From Pseudanabaena sp. (GTDB taxonomy: Bacteria; Cyanobacteriota; Cyanobacteriia; Pseudanabaenales; Pseudanabaenaceae): a DNA stretch of 64,000 nucleotides. Shown here in pieces: positions 25,054 to 32,896 of the stretch. The stretch lies in contig QBLS01000004.1 of the NCBI GenBank assembly GCA_003249015.1, positions 186,001 to 250,000 on the forward strand, given 5' to 3'. Every line of letters starts with the position of its first letter. Position 1 is the first letter of the stretch. Under the pieces are notes generated by a model. It saw only the letters and a list, made by a program, of their open reading frames with translations. It did not search any database and was not told the origin of the DNA. A program made the translations under genes and the position numbers.

Positions 25054-27186
25054 TAAATTAAAGAAGTCATAATGGGCGATCGCCTCTAAGATGCCCCCAG
25101 CGTGAGCGCTATCCGCAAAATATACGCGATCGCTATCACTCAGATTCAACAGCTCTTCACGGTGACGATTGTCAACGACCACGCCCAAAGTATTGCCACG
25201 GAGCATATCTTCATCGCCACCCGATCCACCATTCACCAAAACCTGTTCTAAAGGAATGTTCCATTGTCTAGCGACATAGCGCAGAGCAAGCCCCTTAGAT
25301 GCTCTTGCAGGCACAATGTCTAGATATTGACCAAAGGAAAGCGTAGCATTTACTGACAATTCCTGTTGACGCAATAGAGTCAAAATTTCCTCCATTGGCG
25401 GCGCAAGATTGGCATCGTAGTAATAGGAGACTTTAAACCGACTTTGCTGCTCCTTTGGCTGTGGGGCAATCCCTGGTAATGGATCAATAATGCGTCGTAA
25501 TACCTGCGGTGTCCACCAGCGATCGATATGGTAGTTCCAAGCAATATCGGCAGTATATTGAGGTGGATAGTAAATCTCTGTGCCTAGACTGGTAATCAAA
25601 ACATCGGGAGTGGGAATTCCATAGGTTTTTAAAATTTTGAGAACAGAATCTAATCGCCGACCTGTGGCGATGCCAAACAAAAATTTTCTGTGTTGTTGGC
25701 GGACAAGTTGGATAAATTGTGCCAATGCTTCCGCATCCCCCAACAAGGTATTGTCGATCGCCGTGAAAATCGCTCGTTTGCGATATTGTCCTGCCTTTGG
25801 TGAAAATGTTGGCTTGGGTAAAGGTTCCTGTTGCAGTACGAGTGGTTGAATTCTTTGCAAATAGGTTTGAGCGTGAGCATCCCATGAATAGAATTTGGCA
25901 ACATTTTTTAATCCATTCTCAGAAAATTGCTGCCAGAGTGTGGCATCTTCAAGAATCTGTAATAAAGCCTCAGCGATCGCCTTCTCATTCAGAGGATCGA
26001 CTAATAACCCATTCTGACAATTACCAATAATATCCACTGGCCCCCCATTTTCCGTGGCAACCAATGGCAATCCACTTGCCGCCGCCTCTAATAGTGTTAG
26101 TCCAAAAGGCTCAGTGAGAGCAGGATTTACAAACACGCCCTTAGACTTCACTGCTAATCGATAAATATCAGCAACTTCACTAGAGCTATGGTGTTTCGGT
26201 AGAGCCACGCGACCATAGAGATCGTAGCAATCCATCACTAGCAATAACTCTGTTAAAACATTTTGCGCCCCCTCATTTAGTTCTCGAATATCCTGTCGAT
26301 TTCCAGCCACGATGACCAGATTAGCGAGTTCTTGGAGACGAGGAGATTGACCATAGGCTTCTAAAAGTGTAACGATATTTTTGCGCTGATCGGGTCGAGA
26401 GAGAGCTAGAATGATTGGCTTCTCAGAATTATTGAGAAACTTGGCTAGAACTTCTTGAAAAGCGATCGCTTGATTATTTTCTGTTGGCGGATAAAACTGC
26501 TCCAAGTCAGTCCCTGGAGGAATAATTGCCATTTTTTCGGGCGTGTAATAGTCATAAAGTTCATACTGATCTTCAATTTCATTACGAGTACTAGTAATCA
26601 CTAAGTCCGCAGTACTTAAGGTATCCTCTTCGGCACTGACCCTCTGGAACATATGATAGCGTTCTTCGATCTGTTCTAGGGGCATTCCTGAACCTAGTAG
26701 TCTTCGCAATTTATCACGCCCCAAGGAATGCCCTGTATGAATTAGAGGTAAACCCGTTAAGTGGGAAAGACGCACGCCCACATATCCCGCATCGGCATAA
26801 TGAGTGTGGATAATATCAGGTAAACGCGGCTGTTTAAGTAAATAAGTAAACAAGCGATCGGTAAAGCCATCTAGATGACTCCATAACTCTTCTTTAGGAA
26901 TATAGCCTTCATGTCCTGCTTCAATCCTGACAATCTGAGTGTTTTCGGCTAAAGCTTCAGTCTCTAAGCTATATTCAGCATCTACAGCATCGTCAATTAT
27001 CAATCTAGTAACTAAATCCACCCGCTCTACATTTGTCTGTTTGGCAAAAGCTTTAGCCAATTCCACTACATATTTTGTTTGACCTCCAGTATCTGCATCT
27101 CGACCCAGTTCTAGATTATGACCTCTGATCAATCCATGAATGCTGATAAGCAGGATATATAATGGTTTCTGGTTCTTTTTGGACAT
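25051..27186 (-). CDS. sps: Sucrose-phosphate synthase with C-terminal phosphatase-like domain
   Basis: 711 residues. The N-terminal GT4 part begins ISIHGLIRGHNLELGRDADT and holds GGQTKYVVELAKAF, HTHYADAGYVG and the nucleotide-sugar site ALTEPFGLTLLEAAASGLP. Residues about 475-711 form an SPP-like HAD domain, but its first motif reads FTAIDNTLLG. The nucleophile Asp of a true phosphatase (DLDNT) is Ala here, so the domain is probably structural, and the separate phosphatase gene supplies the activity. The enzyme makes sucrose-6-phosphate from a nucleotide glucose and fructose-6-phosphate. It is the first gene of the operon; about 660 bases upstream are non-coding. Confidence 0.94.
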   Translation of the reverse strand: MSKKNQKPLYILLISIHGLIRGHNLELGRDADTGGQTKYVVELAKAFAKQTNVERVDLVTRLIIDDAVDAEYSLETEALAENTQIVRIEAGHEGYIPKEELWSHLDGFTDRLFTYLLKQPRLPDIIHTHYADAGYVGVRLSHLTGLPLIHTGHSLGRDKLRRLLGSGMPLEQIEERYHMFQRVSAEEDTLSTADLVITSTRNEIEDQYELYDYYTPEKMAIIPPGTDLEQFYPPTENNQAIAFQEVLAKFLNNSEKPIILALSRPDQRKNIVTLLEAYGQSPRLQELANLVIVAGNRQDIRELNEGAQNVLTELLLVMDCYDLYGRVALPKHHSSSEVADIYRLAVKSKGVFVNPALTEPFGLTLLEAAASGLPLVATENGGPVDIIGNCQNGLLVDPLNEKAIAEALLQILEDATLWQQFSENGLKNVAKFYSWDAHAQTYLQRIQPLVLQQEPLPKPTFSPKAGQYRKRAIFTAIDNTLLGDAEALAQFIQLVRQQHRKFLFGIATGRRLDSVLKILKTYGIPTPDVLITSLGTEIYYPPQYTADIAWNYHIDRWWTPQVLRRIIDPLPGIAPQPKEQQSRFKVSYYYDANLAPPMEEILTLLRQQELSVNATLSFGQYLDIVPARASKGLALRYVARQWNIPLEQVLVNGGSGGDEDMLRGNTLGVVVDNRHREELLNLSDSDRVYFADSAHAGGILEAIAHYDFFNL

Positions 27187-27524
27187 AACTGGTTAATCTA
27201 AGTTTAAAGTACAACAGATTTGAACAATTCTCCAAATGACGTATTGTAAAACGTAGACCATAACTATAAGAGCCTAGAGTATTGTCTCTACGTTTCTGTT
27301 TTAGAACGTCTATTACATTTTAAGAGTATTTGTAAAATTAAAAAATTTTTCTCAAATATCCTCCTAATGAATGAGTTAATTTAAATTGGAATTTGCAATA
27401 TTTGATTGAAATAGAATAATATTTAAGGCTTGAAACTGAATTATAAGTAGCCCACTATACCTAAAATCTGAAACTAGAATTTGTGTTGCTCGGATATACA
27501 GTCTATTAAGGCTTTGAGTAGTAC

Positions 27525-27573
27525 AAATAAACTTGAGGAAGCAGCGCGGAGCGCCGCTTCCTTAAGCTTATTT
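27525..27573. repeat. Hairpin with AAATAAACTTGAGGAAGC arms, second copy
   Basis: Inverted relative to the copy at 21034-21082, including flanking TTCTAACTAAGCGC and ACAGTCTATTAAGG. Arms have diverged slightly (GCAGCGCGGAGCGCCGC centre). Confidence 0.75.
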
Positions 27574-27598
27574 GGGTTCTAACTAAGCGCAAAGCGCT

Positions 27599-27672
27599 GT
27601 AGCAATTTTAAATATTTAAGAGAGGCTTCGACACTTCGACAGGCTCAGTGCATTGCTTCGCTTAGCCAACGT
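27599..27672. repeat. Half copy of the ~125-bp dispersed repeat
   Basis: GTAGCAATTTTAAATATTT, then GGCTTCGACACTTCGACAGG up to GCTTAGCCAACG; the second half is absent. Confidence 0.65.
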
Positions 27673-27888
27673 AATAGTATCCATTTGGTAACTAATAACC
27701 TTTGATGTTATTGATTATTAAGAATAATGTATATCCCAATTATTGGAAAAATAATGATGAAAATATAACCAATCTTATATGCGCGATCGCTGGATTTGAG
27801 CAGGTGTTAGCATCGGCTTAGCCAGAGCTTTTGCGAAGGACGGCTACTGATTTTGAAACTAATTAGCCTACAGAATAAGGACAAGCCA

Positions 27889-28278
27889 ATGAAATTTGGA
27901 TATACGATCATTTATGTTGCCGATGTGCCTAGTTCGATCGCTTTTTTTGAAAATGCCTTCGGACTTCGCAAGAAGTTTGTAGATGATTCGGGAACCTACG
28001 GCGAACTCGACACTGGCGAAACCACTTTATCTTTTGCCGCCCATTCCTTGGGAGAAGACAACCTTCCTCATGGTTATGTTGCCGCAGATTCCTCAGAAAA
28101 GCCTTTGGGCATGGAAATTGCCTTGATAACCGATAAAATTGAAACTGCCCACCAAAAAGCGGTTGCCGCTGGTGCGATCGAAATAGCAGCTCCAAAAGCC
28201 AAACCTTGGGGACAGATTGTTTCCTATGTAAGGTGTCCTGATGGAACGCTTGTCGAACTATGTACTCCTATCTCTTAA
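27889..28278 (+). CDS. VOC-family protein (glyoxalase/bleomycin-resistance fold)
   Basis: About 129 residues from ATG 27889, which has AAGGAC eight bases upstream; the frame extends back to 27853. A single VOC module is visible: FGYTIIYVADVPSSIAFFEN, DDSGTYGELDTGETTLSFA, GMEIALITDKIETAHQKAVA and RCPDGTLVELCTP, with metal-ligand-like His/Glu positions. The substrate is unknown. It is the first of three genes spaced 26 and 16 bases apart. Confidence 0.85.
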   Translation: MKFGYTIIYVADVPSSIAFFENAFGLRKKFVDDSGTYGELDTGETTLSFAAHSLGEDNLPHGYVAADSSEKPLGMEIALITDKIETAHQKAVAAGAIEIAAPKAKPWGQIVSYVRCPDGTLVELCTPIS

Positions 28279-28304
28279 AGATGAAAAATCAAAGGTAAAT
28301 AATC

Positions 28305-29192
28305 ATGATAGAAACGTTAACCGCCCTAGTCCCCGCCCAAGCGATCGCCGAATTTCCTGCTAATACATTTCTAGAGAGCATTGTTGTCGATGCGGATAAT
28401 ACTTTATTTATCACTAGTCATTATGAAGGTAAGGTCTTTCGCATTAGTATAGATGGAGCGATCGCGACCCACGCAGCGATCGCAGGCAAAGCGACTGGCT
28501 TGGCATTGACATCAGATGGAAAAATGCTGGTGTCAGGTTGGGATGAGAAGGAAACTTCTGTAGTATGGCTTATTGCTGGCGATGGAACGGTTGAACTTTT
28601 GACAGAATTGCCCGAAGCTATATTTCTGAATGGATTGACTGGATTAGATAGTGATAATTACTTGATTGCTGATTCCTATCGCGGTGCGATCTGGAAATTG
28701 AACGTGCCAACAAAAACGGCTACTATCTGGCTAGAACATCCCGATCTCGCACGCACTTCTCCCGAAGAAGGCACTCCTGCCGTCAATGGTTTAAAAATCT
28801 ACGACAATTTTCTCTATGCCTCTAATACACAAAAACAGCAGATTGTGAAGATTCCCATTCTCGCTGATGGTTTGGCAGGAGAACCAGAGATATTTCTCAC
28901 TGGAGTTAATATTGACGATTTTGCCTTTGATATCGAAGGGAATCTCTACGGTACGACTCACATTTTTAACAGCGTGGTGAAGATCGCTCCAGATGGCGCT
29001 GTCACTACTATTGCTCAACTAGAGCAGGGCATGGCTGGTAGCACGGCTCTAGCTTTCGGGAAATCTGAAGGCGATCGCACTAGCATCTATGTCACCACCA
29101 ACGGCGGCATGTCCTTCCCTCCTGCTACAGGGGTTGAGTCAGGAAAGGTGGTAAGGCTTGAAGTTGGTATTGCTGGGCTGCCATTGGTTTAA
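28305..29192 (+). CDS. SMP-30/gluconolactonase-like beta-propeller protein
   Basis: 295 residues with six-bladed propeller repeats: LESIVVDADNTLFITSHYEG, ATGLALTSDGKMLVSGW, LNGLTGLDSDNYLIADSYRG, VNGLKIYDNFLYASNT, DDFAFDIEGNLYGTTHIFN and GSTALAFG. The Glu of FLESIVVD and Asn of FLNG match metal positions in the SMP-30 group, so a lactone hydrolase is plausible. No signal peptide is seen, so it should be cytoplasmic. It is co-transcribed with a VOC protein and an ABM protein. Confidence 0.8.
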   Translation: MIETLTALVPAQAIAEFPANTFLESIVVDADNTLFITSHYEGKVFRISIDGAIATHAAIAGKATGLALTSDGKMLVSGWDEKETSVVWLIAGDGTVELLTELPEAIFLNGLTGLDSDNYLIADSYRGAIWKLNVPTKTATIWLEHPDLARTSPEEGTPAVNGLKIYDNFLYASNTQKQQIVKIPILADGLAGEPEIFLTGVNIDDFAFDIEGNLYGTTHIFNSVVKIAPDGAVTTIAQLEQGMAGSTALAFGKSEGDRTSIYVTTNGGMSFPPATGVESGKVVRLEVGIAGLPLV

Positions 29193-29208
29193 ATCCTGCT
29201 AATCACTA

Positions 29209-29796
29209 ATGACGAAACAAATGAATCAAAGCGATCGCATGGAATCGGATGATAATCCCGTAACTGTTGATGTTGCTCTCAATGTTAAGCCCTCTTGTGA
29301 GCAGGAATTTGAGAGCATCTTAACAGAAATGATTTCTGCTGCTGAAATGTTTGATGGTCATCTGGGAGTAAATATCTTTCGTCCCGATGATACGTCAAAT
29401 CTTCAGTATCGGATTGTATTCAAATTTGATCGCCTTAGTAATTATCGGCTATGGGAAAGTTCGGAAATCCGCAAAGGTTATCTCGAAAAGCTCAATCGAT
29501 TGCTTGTAGATGCAAGTAAGCTTCAGGTTCTCACTGGATTGGAAACTTGGTTTACTCTATCCACCAGTAAAGCGATTTTACCGCCGCCACGCTATAAGAT
29601 GTTCGTTCTCACTTGGGGAATTATCTTTATCTTAATAAATTTTATGAATACATTGGTAATCCCAAACCTCTCTTTTTTGCCACCACCTCTAGCGACTTTG
29701 CTGGTTTCAGGGCTGATGGTGTTTGTGATGACTTACATCATCATGCCAAGAGTTACTAAGCTTTTTGCTAAGTGGCTCTATCCAAAAGTTTCTTAA
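29209..29796 (+). CDS. ABM-domain protein with C-terminal membrane hairpin
   Basis: 195 residues. Residues about 18-115 fit the antibiotic biosynthesis monooxygenase fold (TVDVALNVKPSCEQEFESIL, GHLGVNIFRPDD, YRIVFKFDRLSNYRLWESSE). Two membrane segments follow (MFVLTWGIIFILINFMNTLV and LATLLVSGLMVFVMTYIIMP). This ABM-plus-two-TM layout is a known uncharacterised bacterial group. It is the third gene of the VOC/SMP-30 operon. The function is unknown. Confidence 0.8.
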   Translation: MTKQMNQSDRMESDDNPVTVDVALNVKPSCEQEFESILTEMISAAEMFDGHLGVNIFRPDDTSNLQYRIVFKFDRLSNYRLWESSEIRKGYLEKLNRLLVDASKLQVLTGLETWFTLSTSKAILPPPRYKMFVLTWGIIFILINFMNTLVIPNLSFLPPPLATLLVSGLMVFVMTYIIMPRVTKLFAKWLYPKVS

Positions 29797-29857
29797 TAAA
29801 CTGGATTTTTATATATGTGTGTTAAAGTCCACGAAAGAAGTCTAAAAAGTTGAACTT

Positions 29858-29999
29858 TGCTAGATAAAACTCTATTAGGGTATATTACCCTATAAAAAAC
29901 TTGTTATTACACTCATTGTTTTTTTATCTTACAAGTTGTGTGATATTTATCTTGTACAGGTATTTATCCTGTAATCCGCAAGATATTACATAGTTATGC
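29858..29999 (+). repeat. 142-bp leader, copy B (attI-like candidate)
   Basis: Homologous over its full length to 5697-5838 (minus) and exactly as long. It begins TGCTAGATAAAACTCT and ends TTACATAGTTATGC. The stem-loop near the end is imperfect here (29960-29989). After GTTATGC similarity to copy A stops completely, as expected if different units were inserted at the same site in each copy. Confidence 0.7.
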
Positions 30000-30051
30000 A
30001 GTACAACCAGTCAACAGAACCATAGTCAACGTATGTAAAGGTGTGGAGCAA

Positions 30052-30594
30052 ATGAAACCATTATTTTGGAGCTTGTACGTTTGCCTAATCCTAACTTTCC
30101 CAGTTCAAGCTCAAACAGGATCTTCTCCTAGTCAAACTAATTCTGATCAGTCAGCAACTATGCTAGAAACAATTCAAGTGGTTAGTGTCGTTGTTGGAGT
30201 CGTGATTAGTGTCTTGGGTTTCGCTGCTACTCAGTTCAACCAAGCAAGAGTAAGAAGAAATGAAGCGGCAAAACCTTTCTTAGAGCTTCGGCAAAAGTAC
30301 TACTTAGAAGCTGTTCAAGCTGCGGCAGTATTGTCTAATTTGGAAGAGCATACCCCTGATGAAATAGCAAAAGCTCGTAAGAGGTTTCGTGAACTATATG
30401 TTGGGGAACTAAGCTTAGTGGAGTCAAGAGAGGTAGAATTACGCATGGTAAAGTTAGCTGAAGCAATTGATCCAGAGCTTGGAAATCTTACCTCAGGACA
30501 AGATGCAGCTTTGAAATTAGCTCGTGCTCTTCGGAACTCATTGATAAAGTCGTGGGGTGTAGATAAGTCAATAGTTGATAATTCTGATAAGTAA
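30052..30594 (+). CDS. Membrane-anchored protein of unknown function, first cassette-like unit
   Basis: About 180 residues from ATG 30052, preceded by GGAG; a GTG at 30043 would add three. A signal-like segment (FWSLYVCLILTFPVQAQ) and a second membrane segment (IQVVSVVVGVVISVLGFAA) precede a soluble helical part (AKPFLELRQKYYLEAVQAAA). I recognise no catalytic motif. Its overall plan (membrane helix, then a helical soluble part of similar length) recalls the 5101-5649 gene, which has the same leader, though the sequences do not obviously align. GTTATGC lies 53 bases upstream and its complement GCATAAC 43 bases after the stop. Confidence 0.7.
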   Translation: MKPLFWSLYVCLILTFPVQAQTGSSPSQTNSDQSATMLETIQVVSVVVGVVISVLGFAATQFNQARVRRNEAAKPFLELRQKYYLEAVQAAAVLSNLEEHTPDEIAKARKRFRELYVGELSLVESREVELRMVKLAEAIDPELGNLTSGQDAALKLARALRNSLIKSWGVDKSIVDNSDK

Positions 30595-30636
30595 ATGATG
30601 CTTGTACGCGAAGTCTCCAAGTTATTAGCTAATACA

Positions 30637-30720
30637 GCATAACAATTCAAGTGCAGTGGACGGTTGAAAGCCACTGGTGCTAATCGAGGTTATCTACGCC
30701 ACTGATTTGAGCCGTTAACT
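30637..30720 (+). repeat. attC-like recombination site 1
   Basis: 84 bases from GCATAAC to GTTAACT. Inside the ends, TTCAAGTGCAGTGG can pair with CCACTGATTTGAG with a few unpaired bases, the layout of L''/L' boxes with extrahelical bases. GCATAAC is the exact complement of GTTATGC at 29993-29999, and GTTAACT is the exact complement of AGTTAAC at 31773. Confidence 0.55.
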
Positions 30721-30764
30721 TCATCCAGCAGAATTTGCAAGAGATCAACAAAAATAACAGCTAT

Positions 30765-31772
30765 ATGAATTACCTATTCCTCGATACATGTGTTTTGTTG
30801 GATGTTTCCACAAAGAGGAGCGATCTTCCCCTCGTATCTGCACTAGAGGAACTGATTGACTCAAACAATGTAAAACTAGTCTTAGTTGATCTAGTTGTTG
30901 AAGAATACGAGCGAAATAAAGAGGATGTGGCGAAAAAAACAGCTAAACGCCTATCTCATGAGTTCAAGCAGGTTAAGGCTATGGTAAGTGAATTTGCGAA
31001 TGAAAAACAAGCTGAGACAATCGAAGTTCTAAATGATATTAATGCACGATTACCTCTTTTGACAGATGCAAATTACGCAACCATCCATAGAGTTGAAAGG
31101 CTGATTGAATCAGCAGAAATCTTTTCAATTAGTGAGCGTTCAAAAGTTGCAGCGGTTCAACGTGGTTTAGACAAAAGAGCACCTTTCCATCTCAGCAAAA
31201 ACTCTGTTGCAGATGCTGTTATTATTGAGCAGTTTTTCGAGTTTTTGAGCAGTGTTGACAATAGCTTGCATGCTTGTATTTTTGTTACTCACAACCATAA
31301 CGACTTTTCCTCGAAAGATCATCGAAAGCCCCATTCAGATTTTGACGAGATATTTGCTATTCCCAATGCTTTATATTTCAATAATCTAGCTTCAGCTATC
31401 GACCATATTAGTCCAGATTCGCTCTCTGAAATCGAGTTTGAATATGACTTTGCGGAAGAAACTAGGGCATTAAGAGAAATATTAGATGCTATGGATGAGC
31501 TAGTTGATAAAGTCTGGTACAACCGCCACCAAAATCGTATGTGGGGTATTAAAAGCGGTGAAATAGAGGTCATACCTGAAGGAACTGAACGCTACGGTTC
31601 TAATGTAATTCATGAACATATCCTCAAAGGTGCTATTAAATCAGCCAAGCTAGTGGAGAGTAAATATGAAGACACCGGTCCATGGAGTGACTTTGAGTGG
31701 GGGATGATTAATGGCAAGTTATCGGCACTACGTTGGGTGCTAGGTGATGAGTGGGATATGTTAGATACATAA
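30765..31772 (+). CDS. PIN-domain protein, DUF4935 type
   Basis: About 335 residues from ATG 30765; the frame opens at 30735. The N-terminal PIN fold has the first acidic site in YLFLDTCVLLDV, a Glu in VVEEYERNK, and later ADAVIIEQFFEFL and CIFVTHNHNDFS, the order of acidic residues expected for a PIN-like RNase. The C-terminal 120 residues (EETRALREILDAMDELVDKV, WSDFEWGMINGKLSALRWVL) are not catalytic by eye. No antitoxin gene is adjacent. It lies between two attC-like sites, so it may be mobile cargo with a defence or growth-control role. Confidence 0.75.
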   Translation: MNYLFLDTCVLLDVSTKRSDLPLVSALEELIDSNNVKLVLVDLVVEEYERNKEDVAKKTAKRLSHEFKQVKAMVSEFANEKQAETIEVLNDINARLPLLTDANYATIHRVERLIESAEIFSISERSKVAAVQRGLDKRAPFHLSKNSVADAVIIEQFFEFLSSVDNSLHACIFVTHNHNDFSSKDHRKPHSDFDEIFAIPNALYFNNLASAIDHISPDSLSEIEFEYDFAEETRALREILDAMDELVDKVWYNRHQNRMWGIKSGEIEVIPEGTERYGSNVIHEHILKGAIKSAKLVESKYEDTGPWSDFEWGMINGKLSALRWVLGDEWDMLDT

Positions 31773-31841
31773 AGTTAACAAAGCATTGCAACGGACAAGC
31801 CGTTGAACGGCGTTATTCCGAAACCCGCGAATTCGTTAAAG
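31773..31841 (+). repeat. attC-like recombination site 2
   Basis: Starts AGTTAAC directly after the PIN gene stop and ends GTTAAAG. Inner pairing CAACGG/CCGTTG gives a hairpin. The heptamers deviate from RYYYAAC/GTTRRRY, but the left one complements the start of its own unit exactly. Confidence 0.45.
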
Positions 31842-31875
31842 TTGTCTGTTTTTAGCCAAGAATAGGCACTAAAAA

Positions 31876-32010
31876 ATGACTTGCTTCGTTGATGAGTTCC
31901 GAGAAGTTATTGGCGATCGCAATGTTGAGGAATTGATAGGCGATCGGGGCATAACAAATCCACTTGGTTGTTTAGTTACGAGAAGTTATTGGCGATCGCA
32001 AAGAGTGTGA
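31876..32010 (+). CDS. Possible 44-residue remnant ORF with an internal repeat
   Basis: ATG 31876 to TGA. The DNA contains CGAGAAGTTATTGGCGATCGCAA-like sequence twice (about 31895-31922 and 31975-32002). The two copies fall in different frames, so protein conservation is doubtful. A GCATAAC heptamer lies at 31949. It is probably debris. Confidence 0.15.
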   Translation: MTCFVDEFREVIGDRNVEELIGDRGITNPLGCLVTRSYWRSQRV

Positions 32011-32075
32011 ACTTGATAAGAGTCTCATTAAGTTAAACTGAGAGAGACCATACTGAAGCAATTACGAATGAATCA

Positions 32076-32555
32076 ATGAAAGTCAGATTTGCCACTCCCG
32101 ATGATGTTCCCACAATTTTCTCATTCATCCAGAAGAAATCAGAGTTTGACCGAAAAATTGGCGCATTTTCTGGCGTACTGCAAGTATCTGAAGACAAACT
32201 ACGTCAAACACTTTTTAAAGCGATTCCTTTTTCATACGTCTTGTTTGCAGAGTCTTCAGGATATGACGTTGGGTTTGCATTGTATGGGTTCAGATACTCA
32301 TCGTTTGCAGGTCAGCCTAGCATTTGGCTTGATGACCTGTATGTGGACGAAGAAGTAAGAAATCAAGGTGCAGGAGCAGCTTTAATGCAGCGCCTCGCTC
32401 AAATTGCTCAGGAAAATGATTGTACTCATATTGCTTGGAATGCTGATGCGCGAAACGTTCGTGGACTTAGATTTTATTCTCGGTTAGGTGCAGAGATTAC
32501 GGAGCAGCATGGGAATCGATGTTTTTTGAGGTGGGTTCCGTGGTCGATTGCATAA
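32076..32555 (+). CDS. GNAT-family N-acetyltransferase
   Basis: 159 residues, one GNAT domain. Visible elements are VRFATPDDVPTIFSFI, the strand IWLDDLYVDEEVRNQGAGAA carrying the acetyl-CoA loop (RNQGAG), and the C-terminal NVRGLRFYSRLGAE. The closest general type is the diamine/spermidine acetyltransferase-like group, but the substrate cannot be told. The stop codon is inside a GCATAAC heptamer followed by ACAA, typical of integron cassette ends. No matching GTTATGC was found upstream. Confidence 0.85.
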   Translation: MKVRFATPDDVPTIFSFIQKKSEFDRKIGAFSGVLQVSEDKLRQTLFKAIPFSYVLFAESSGYDVGFALYGFRYSSFAGQPSIWLDDLYVDEEVRNQGAGAALMQRLAQIAQENDCTHIAWNADARNVRGLRFYSRLGAEITEQHGNRCFLRWVPWSIA

Positions 32556-32624
32556 CAATAAATGTCTAAGCATGAAAAAATCTCAAGGAATATCTGGTTT
32601 TGTTGTTATTCCTATGCGTTAGAT
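32550..32624 (+). repeat. Possible attC-like site after the GNAT gene
   Basis: GCATAAC, which includes the stop codon, begins it; GTTAGAT, a perfect GTTRRRY, ends it. Inside, TCTAAGCAT can pair with ATGCGTTAGA with one bulge. Confidence 0.35.
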
Positions 32625-32896
32625 TGTGGAAAGAATCAATTTTAGCTTTGAGAGATGTAAAAGCCTTGTCAAGAACTTTGACAGAACTCTGGTGAATGCA
32701 AATGCTGGATTCAAATTATGCTTTATCAGGCTTATGCTTAAGCGTCTTGCTGCCACCTCTTATATTAATGCGATCGGGGCTTTTCATGATGCATTATAGA
32801 GATATATCTTAAAAATATTTAATAATTAAGTCTTTTACAGTCTAAGTTACAGAAAGACCAAACGGGTTGTATCAAGTATAGTTGGAATAAAAGTAT
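32625..32896. other. Intergenic region upstream of the ethylene-receptor-like kinase
   Basis: 270 bases. An ORF of 38 codons (32696-32812, MQMLDSNYALSGLCLSVLLP...) has no ribosome site I trust. The rest is AT-rich and should hold the kinase promoter. Confidence 0.3.

Larger units (their letters stand above)
27187..27888. other. Long intergenic region upstream of sps
   Basis: About 700 bases, AT-rich near sps (probable promoter region, with no operator recognised). Two repeats occupy the middle: an inverted copy of the AAATAAACTTGAGG hairpin element (27525-27573) and a half copy of the ~125-bp repeat (27599-27672). No ORF looks real. Confidence 0.5.

Noticed and set aside
25484-25904. Overlapping minus-strand ORFs inside sps
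   Set aside because: They are other-frame readings of a conserved SPS domain, with no ribosome site or family match.
29858-32640. A complete integron
   Set aside because: No integrase gene is present in the window, so only integron-like sites and cassettes can be claimed.
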